Positions 1 through 6,300 of a stretch of DNA of 9,247 nucleotides are shown here, in pieces. The DNA lies in assembly GCA_043805355.1 (NCBI GenBank), contig JAZDIB010000023.1:1-9247 (forward strand), in the 5' to 3' direction. This DNA comes from JAHJRN01 sp043805355. GTDB taxonomy: Bacteria; Patescibacteriota; Patescibacteriia; 2-12-FULL-60-25. The notes beneath the pieces were generated by a model. It did not search any database. It saw only the letters and a program-made list of their open reading frames with translations, and was not told where the DNA came from. Each line of letters opens with the position of its first letter. Position 1 is the first letter of the stretch. A program made the translations under genes and the position numbers.

Positions 1-292
1 CCGCCCCCGCTACGGGATCAGGGAGTCCATCGTCCGATTCGCCGAACCAGACGATCAAGTGGAGATGGTTCGGCATGATTATCCATTCATCCAGACGGAT
101 TTCTCTACGAATCGATTCAGATGCTCGAATGTTTGATGAGACCGATTTACCAACCTCATTCAACCGCATCTCACCATCCACGACATCCCCGAACATGCAC
201 CGCCGTTCGTACGTACAAATCGTGACGAAATATGCGCCGGGCGTGGAATAATCGAAGGCGGGCAAACGGATGGAACGACGATGGACGTCCAT
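1..292 (-). CDS. REP-associated tyrosine transposase (RAYT, IS200/Y1-like), C-terminus cut by window edge
   Basis: This encodes the N-terminal 97 residues of a Y1 HUH-type transposase, a single-strand DNA nuclease/transferase. Translation from ATG 292-290 gives the typical RAYT opening: RRSIRLP (residues 5-11), GAYFVTICTYERRCMFGD (about 20-37), DGEMRLNEVGKSV (about 40-52) and RLDEWIIMPNHLHLIVWF (about 67-84). The metal-binding HUH pair is His76 and His78. The catalytic tyrosine helix and the stop lie beyond position 1. ATG 292 is chosen because it sits just before RRSIRLP, as in family members. TTG 328-326 is an upstream alternative, and the frame is open back to TAG 388-386. Only a weak GGTGG precedes the ATG. 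Codons include two consecutive TCA (139-134), ATA and AGA, unlike much of the giant gene, which fits mobile origin. The adjacent GTAG-plus-palindrome is its likely substrate. The family call is firm; activity cannot be judged without the C-terminus. Confidence 0.93.
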   Translation of the reverse strand, partial: MDVHRRSIRLPAFDYSTPGAYFVTICTYERRCMFGDVVDGEMRLNEVGKSVSSNIRASESIRREIRLDEWIIMPNHLHLIVWFGESDDGLPDPVAGA

Positions 293-318
293 ACATCCAC
301 CGCTGCCATGGAACGGAT

Positions 319-365
319 GGGGCGTCAATACCGAACGAGGCGCATTGCCATGCGCCCCTACGGGG
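319..365 (-). repeat. REP-like palindrome with GTAG tetranucleotide upstream of the RAYT gene
   Basis: The minus strand reads GTAG (361-358) followed by a perfect hairpin: GGCGCAT (356-350), loop GGCA (349-346), ATGCGCC (345-339). Two further pairings compete with it: CCCC/GGGG around a 3-nt loop (plus-strand 355-358 and 362-365), and GGGGCG/CGCCCC (plus-strand 319-324 and 353-358). Known REP elements consist of a GTAG or GTAAG tetranucleotide 5' to an imperfect palindrome and are recognised by RAYT proteins; E. coli TnpA-REP is the characterised case. The position between the giant gene's stop and the RAYT start is as expected. No U-tract follows the stem, so it is not a canonical terminator, though as RNA it could protect the 3' end of the giant transcript. 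No second copy was noticed in the window. Confidence 0.66.
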
Positions 366-385
366 ATCGATGAAGGAAAAATGTC

Positions 386-3300
386 CTACCGATACGAACC
401 CAACTGGACGGCACCTTGGTATACGATCCACGGTCGAATATTCGATGCCTTCTTGATGCTCACCGCTGGAATGGGGTCAAAGGCAAGCGGATCGAGACTA
501 ATGTTGCACTCGTTCGCCTTCGTTTCCATAATCCGGAACTTAATATCCGTATTCTTCATCGTTTCCGTCCCATCCCAGCAGCCTCCGAAGATATGCTTCA
601 CGATGGAGTTCGGGTCGTCGGTCGGTTCGTTGCCGACCATGGGGCCGGCGCGGCATTCGCCGGTGCACCAGTTCCAGCTGTCGACGAGCATCACGCGCGG
701 CGTGTAGGTGCACGCGGTCTTTTGATCGTCGAAGCATCCGCCGCCGACCTGGCCTTCGACGCTCGCGGGCGCGAGCCCTTCGATGCATTTGTCGCCCGAA
801 CCGCAGTCGCCGTCGTTGTTGCACCCTTCGACGATGTTGTTGACCACTTCGTTGATGGCCGTGTTCCGACTGCAGAGCTTCGACGGGCACGACGGCATCT
901 TGGTCGACGGGTTGCAGGAGTACGCGTGAGTGAACTCGAAGTACCCGGGTTCGCAGGCATCCACGCTGTTGCCGAAGAACTCGCGGAAGTCGCACTTGCC
1001 GGCCGTCCCGCATTCGCTGTCGCGGAAGCAGGACTTAGACGGGTTCTGGCTGCACGTCCCGCGTTCGGAACACCTGCCGCCGCCCGGCGGGCAGTCCGCA
1101 TCCGTGCCGCACGTGAGGCCCGAGACGAGTTCGCACTCGCGGCTCGTCGAGCAGAACGGCTTGCGGTTCTTGAGGCGTGCATCCTCGATCTTGGTGATGG
1201 TGCCGTCGCCCCAATCCACGATGACGGCCTTGAGCGGGGTCTGGTCATGGCTGGCCCATCCGTAGAACTTCATCGTGACCTGCGCCTTGCCGCCGCTGAA
1301 CACGACCGGTCCGGCCGACTGCTCCTCGAGGGTGAAGGCGTTCACGCTCGAGATGCGGCACTGCCCCGGCGATTCGCATGTCCGGCTCAAGTCCGGCGCG
1401 GCGATGGTCGGGGGACGTGGCGGATAGGTCGCGATGTGCTGTTCGTCGTACGGGTTCGCTTCCTCGAATCCGAGGAAACTCGGACGATGGAATCCTGCCG
1501 TCACGTCCGTCGGAGCAGGTGAGATGACCTGGTTCAGGGATTCCTGCTTCATCCCGGTCGTGAGGTCGTACCCGATGAGGCACTTCTCGTTGTCCGCGGT
1601 GTTGCCGCAAAGGTCGCGGCGCGGCGCGTAGCCGGAACTCCGCGTGCAGGCGTTGTTGTCCTTGTCCGGGTCCTTGCTGAACGCGTCGCCGGTCGGATTG
1701 TCGTACGTGCAGGCAGGGACAGGCGTCTGTTCCCCTGACGCGGCGACGCTTGCCGTGACGGATTCGCACGAACCACTTCCGACATTCGTCGGAGGCGCAC
1801 AGGTGTTCGGATGTTCCCATCCGGCGGCGTCGGAGCTGTTCACGCACAGTTGCCCATCGTTCGGCCCCCCCTCGCACTGACCGGCCTGGAGGGCGTACTG
1901 CGACTGGTTGGCACGCCCATAGAAACCAGCGTCGAAGATGATATCCTTTGACTCCCTCTCCGTGGGAAGGTTGTCCTGATTCGGATAATTTGGTCCCCAG
2001 AATCCTTGTTCGTCCATCGACGCCCCGACGGCCCCCTCGCACAATGCCGGAACGACCGCGTTGTAGAGATCGCCTGTCTTCTGCGAAAACAAGTGCGGAG
2101 ACGGCCAGTTCTTCTGGAGGTTCTGACCCGGCAGATACGCTATCGATCCATATGTCAGATGGCTCGTGAACGGCCAAGGTACAAGTCCGATGGTAGGATA
2201 AAAGTTCTTGACCGATCTCGCGATCCGCCCCATGGTCCCCGGTGCCTGGGACATGTCTCCTTCCGTCGCGAACGGCAACGCCTGCCATTCGTCCTGGGCG
2301 GTCTTGCGGGAACCGTCCGCCCTGTAATTCGTCGCCCAGGCCTGCCGATCGTCACCGGGGATATCGGGATGGTCGGACACCGAACCGTCGTCGTACGCGC
2401 CCCACCATTGCGACACCGTGAACACGCAATCGCTGGCCTGCATACACCGCGCGTTCTCGTATCCGCCGCTGCAGTGGCCGTTCATGGGACCGAAGTCGTC
2501 GCCGATGCATGTGAGTCCGATGACCTTCTTCGGGCAGTCCTTGGACGCCGTGTCGTTCGGGCTGCTGCATCCCGCGCCCGGCAGGACCGCATCGCCCGCG
2601 CATCCGAACGCATTGTACGTCTCATGCGCCTTCTTGAGCGACACGGAAATCGACCCATTTTCCCCGCAGCCGAACGCGGCATGTCCGTCTTCCTGTTCGG
2701 TGATTTCACCCGGCTTCGCATACAGCCCATTCGGGCACTTGATCCATCCCGCCCGTAGCTGACAGCTCGAATATTGCGGTTCCAAGATGCCGGTCGTCGC
2801 GTTCCGCTTCATGGCCGCGTTATGGCAGACCGGATCGAAGGATTTCACCGCGCCGTTGCCGCCGCATTCGAGTCCGGCGTTCACCCCGGAGAGCCCGTTG
2901 CACTTCCAGACCGCGTTCTTGAAGGTCATGTCCGTCCTCGCCGTATCGCACGTCCCCCTCGATGCGCACGTCAAGTCATTGAGCTTGTCGTTCCTGTCCG
3001 ATCCGGGCTCCAAGCACGCCACACCGTCGTTCATGCCTCCGAAACACGCGTATCCCTTGATCGGAACGCCCGTGTCAAAATATTTGTATACGCGATAGAC
3101 GCGGGCGAACACGTTCGTGAGATGCGCCCAGCGCTGGAGCGGGCTGATGCGGTTCGTGACCATGGTCGCGCCGGAGCCGAGGAACGTGGGAGGGCTCAAC
3201 ACGGAGTAGTCCGAGACGGGCTGGCCGGTCTGGAAGAGCGGCGTGTCGTCCGGGATGTCGTTCACGAGCGCGGATCCGAACGGCGTGTAATTGGTGACGT

Positions 3301-6300
3301 AGCTGTAGCCGAGGATGGGGATCGAGAACGAACCACGCGCCCAGACCCGGTCGGCGAAGGCCGCGCTCTCGCGCGAGTAGGGCGCGATGACCTGGCCGAT
3401 CTCGCGGCAGACGTCCGCATGCTTCACCTTGAGCGCGAGGTAGAGCGAGGACTCCCCGTCATGCCCCACCCAGCAGGCCGTGACCCAGAATCCCACGAAG
3501 TTCCACGGCCCCGTCAGCTGGTCCTCGGTCACTTCGCTTTCCTCGATGTTGTTCTGGTCCTTCGACGCGTTCTCGAACATCGCACGGATGGCGAATCCGG
3601 ACTTCGAACACGTCCGTTCGTGGGCATAGACCTGATCGGACCTCTCGACGAACGACTCGCCGGCGACGGCATCCAGCCACTCGAATTTCGACGTGCCGTC
3701 CATGCGGTAATCCGTTTCCCAGTACTTGTAATAACACCGATCGTCCGATTCGCCGAAAACCCCTTCCAGATCCTCTCCAAGGGGCGGGTTGGTCCCGGTC
3801 TTGATGATGCCGGAACATGCCTCCTTCCTCGGCTTCCCGGTCTTGTCCACTAGGATCGCCTCCTTTGAGCGGTCCAGGACGCCGTCGAAATCCGCGCTGA
3901 ACTTCTGTATCACCGCGTTCGAGGCGTTCGCGACTTCCGTCGGGTCGCTCCAATTGGTCACATTCACGCCATCGACGTATTCGGTGGGCAGGCTGCATGC
4001 GGCAGCCGCGGGGTTCGCGACGGGGAAGAAGCTGAAGGACGCAAAATTCCTCTCGCGCATGATGGTCTTCCGTACATCGGCCTCCTCGAGATTCGTCATG
4101 CTCGCGGCATTCGGATACATCCACGCGGTGACGCCGGACGGCTTCACCGGGATAAAATACTCCTGGTAGGTCCTGCCCGCGCCACGCCCCGTCATGATCC
4201 AGCGCCCCATGCTGTAGTCCGCGTCCGGGGCGTTGTCCCACGGCCCGATGCCATCGCCGGCATACCCACTGCCCGGCGGCCCATTCGTCGCATCCGTCTC
4301 CGGCTGGGTGCTTGCCCGCATACAGCGGTCCGCCTGTACCCCGCCCGCTGGGGTAATGCCGTTGATATCTTGGCCCAGATTCGTGAACCGCCACAGCCGC
4401 TCGCACTCGTTGTCCATCGGATCCGCACGACAATCCTCGATGTCGCATCCCGAACCTGGGATCGAACAGTCCGGCGGGGTCGACTGGAAGCACTCAGGTC
4501 CCATCGCAGGAATGTCGCACGACGCCACCTTGATCATTTCCCCGATGTCTTGATTACCGCCATCAGCCGCGCGGAACATCTCGAAGTAATCGCGGTTTTC
4601 CGCCTCGATACCGCTCTCGCCGTCATGGCACGTACAGTCTGTTTCCTGGCCGCTGTTGCACACGTCGTCGAGCGTGTCGTCGTTCGAGCATCTACCGGCG
4701 ATGTAGCCCGTATCGAAGTTGAACTTCGAGAGCTTGCCCGGGAGGATGAAGAACTGGCTCCCGCCGTCGCCGTCGCGAGAACGCGGGTCGTCCCACTTCG
4801 TGTGGCTCAACGCGGACCAGATATTCTCGAACGGCGGGTTCGCGTACGAGAGGCAATAGTATTCACCTGCGTTCACCGGCGGGAAGTATCCGGCCTTCGG
4901 CTGGTAGTGCGAGGCGTCGTAGGTACCGGAAAGGATGGGGTTCGGGTTCCACACGAGGCATGGGTGTCGGCCTTGGTCGCCTGCGACCGTCCGCGACATG
5001 TCGCGCTGGAGGCACTGGCCGAACTGGCCGCGCACGAGCACGACGTCCGAGATGTCGAGGCATCGCCCGCCGCCCGGACAACCCGGATCGCTCGTATCGG
5101 CAGCCGAGCCGTCTTTCTTCGTCTCCACGGGCGGCACGCAGGATTCGCCGTCCTTGGTCCCGCCGTTGCAGATCCCGCCCACCGGCGATTTGCCGAACGG
5201 CGAGTAGTAGCGCGTGACGGTCCCGCCGTACTTCACCTTGCGGTAGCTGCAGGAACAGTCCTCGCCCCATTCGCAGAGATTCGCGTTCGTGTAGCCTTCG
5301 GCGATGGTCGCGGGCGTAAACGGCTCCTTCGTATAGTCCCACTCCTTCACGTACAGCCCCGGGAACGGCGAGTCGGCCTCCGGGTTCGCCTTGCACTCGG
5401 CGGGCGGGAACGATCGCGTCAGGGAGATATCATATTTCGGATCGACGGACTGACGGAAGACATCGGACAGCGCCTGGATGCTCCGTGGATCCGTGGCCGA
5501 CGACTCCGTCGACGCCGAGATGTCCGCGGAACGCTCCGTCAGGGCATCGAGCGGGAAATAACAGAACCGCTTTCCGGCATTGCCCTCGGGCATGAAGTAT
5601 CCTGTGCGACCCGTGACCTTGTGCGAACAGATGTAGAGGTTCGGATACAGCTCATCCACGGGAACCTCTACTTCCGCCGGGAACGTGATGAGCCCGGTCG
5701 TCTCCGGCACGGCCGCGACGAGGCGGTAGTCCGTGGCGAACTTGTTGGCGATGGACGGCTCCTTGGTGAAGAGCTCGTACGCGACCTTCCGGTTCTGAAG
5801 ATCCGCGGCCTGGAACTGGTCCGGGATGACGTAGCCGGAATAGTCCACCTCGCCGAACCCGGTCTTGCGCGTGGTGTAGAGGTCGCGCGTGAAGAACGCG
5901 CCGGTCTTGAGGATGGGTTCCTTGGAGCGGTCGATGTAGTTGGCGCAGAACGAGCCGGCGTTCGCCCCCTTCGAGACGTCGCACATCGCGAGCTCGGTGC
6001 AGAGGTCCGTGTACTTCTGCTGGACCGGATCGAAGACGGTCTCGCCCGTCGCACAGCCGAGCCACTTGGCGCAGTCGCGGTCGAGGCGCACCTTCATCAC
6101 TACGTTCGCATCGTTCTGCATCGTGCAGGTGCCGGAGACGCGATAGCCGCTGGTCCAATTCTCCATGTTGGTGGCGCTGACCGAGCAGTCCGCGTCCGTT
6201 TGGCACGCGGCATACTGAAGCTTCTTCACCGCTCCCGGGCCCGTGCATCCGTCGACCTCCAGCGCCTTGCGGCACGCCTCGCCGTTCGGATCGTCCGTGC

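Noticed and set aside
371..430. Intrinsic terminator of the giant gene at the T-run after its stop (TTTTT at 382-378, minus strand)
   Set aside because: Only a weak 4-bp GTCC/GGAC pairing with a long loop precedes the T-run, and the stronger downstream palindrome has no U-tract.
232..707. Small plus-strand frames at 232-456 and 270-707
   Set aside because: They overlap the RAYT N-terminus and the end of the giant gene antisense, have no family features, and no convincing ribosome binding site.
416..1522. Plus-strand open frame of 368 codons
   Set aside because: Same exact-antisense phase as the frame above; low-complexity R/A/V-rich translation overlapping the PKD-like domain on the minus strand.
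2774..3853. Plus-strand open frame of 359 codons
   Set aside because: Antisense shadow in the same phase, with no recognisable motif.
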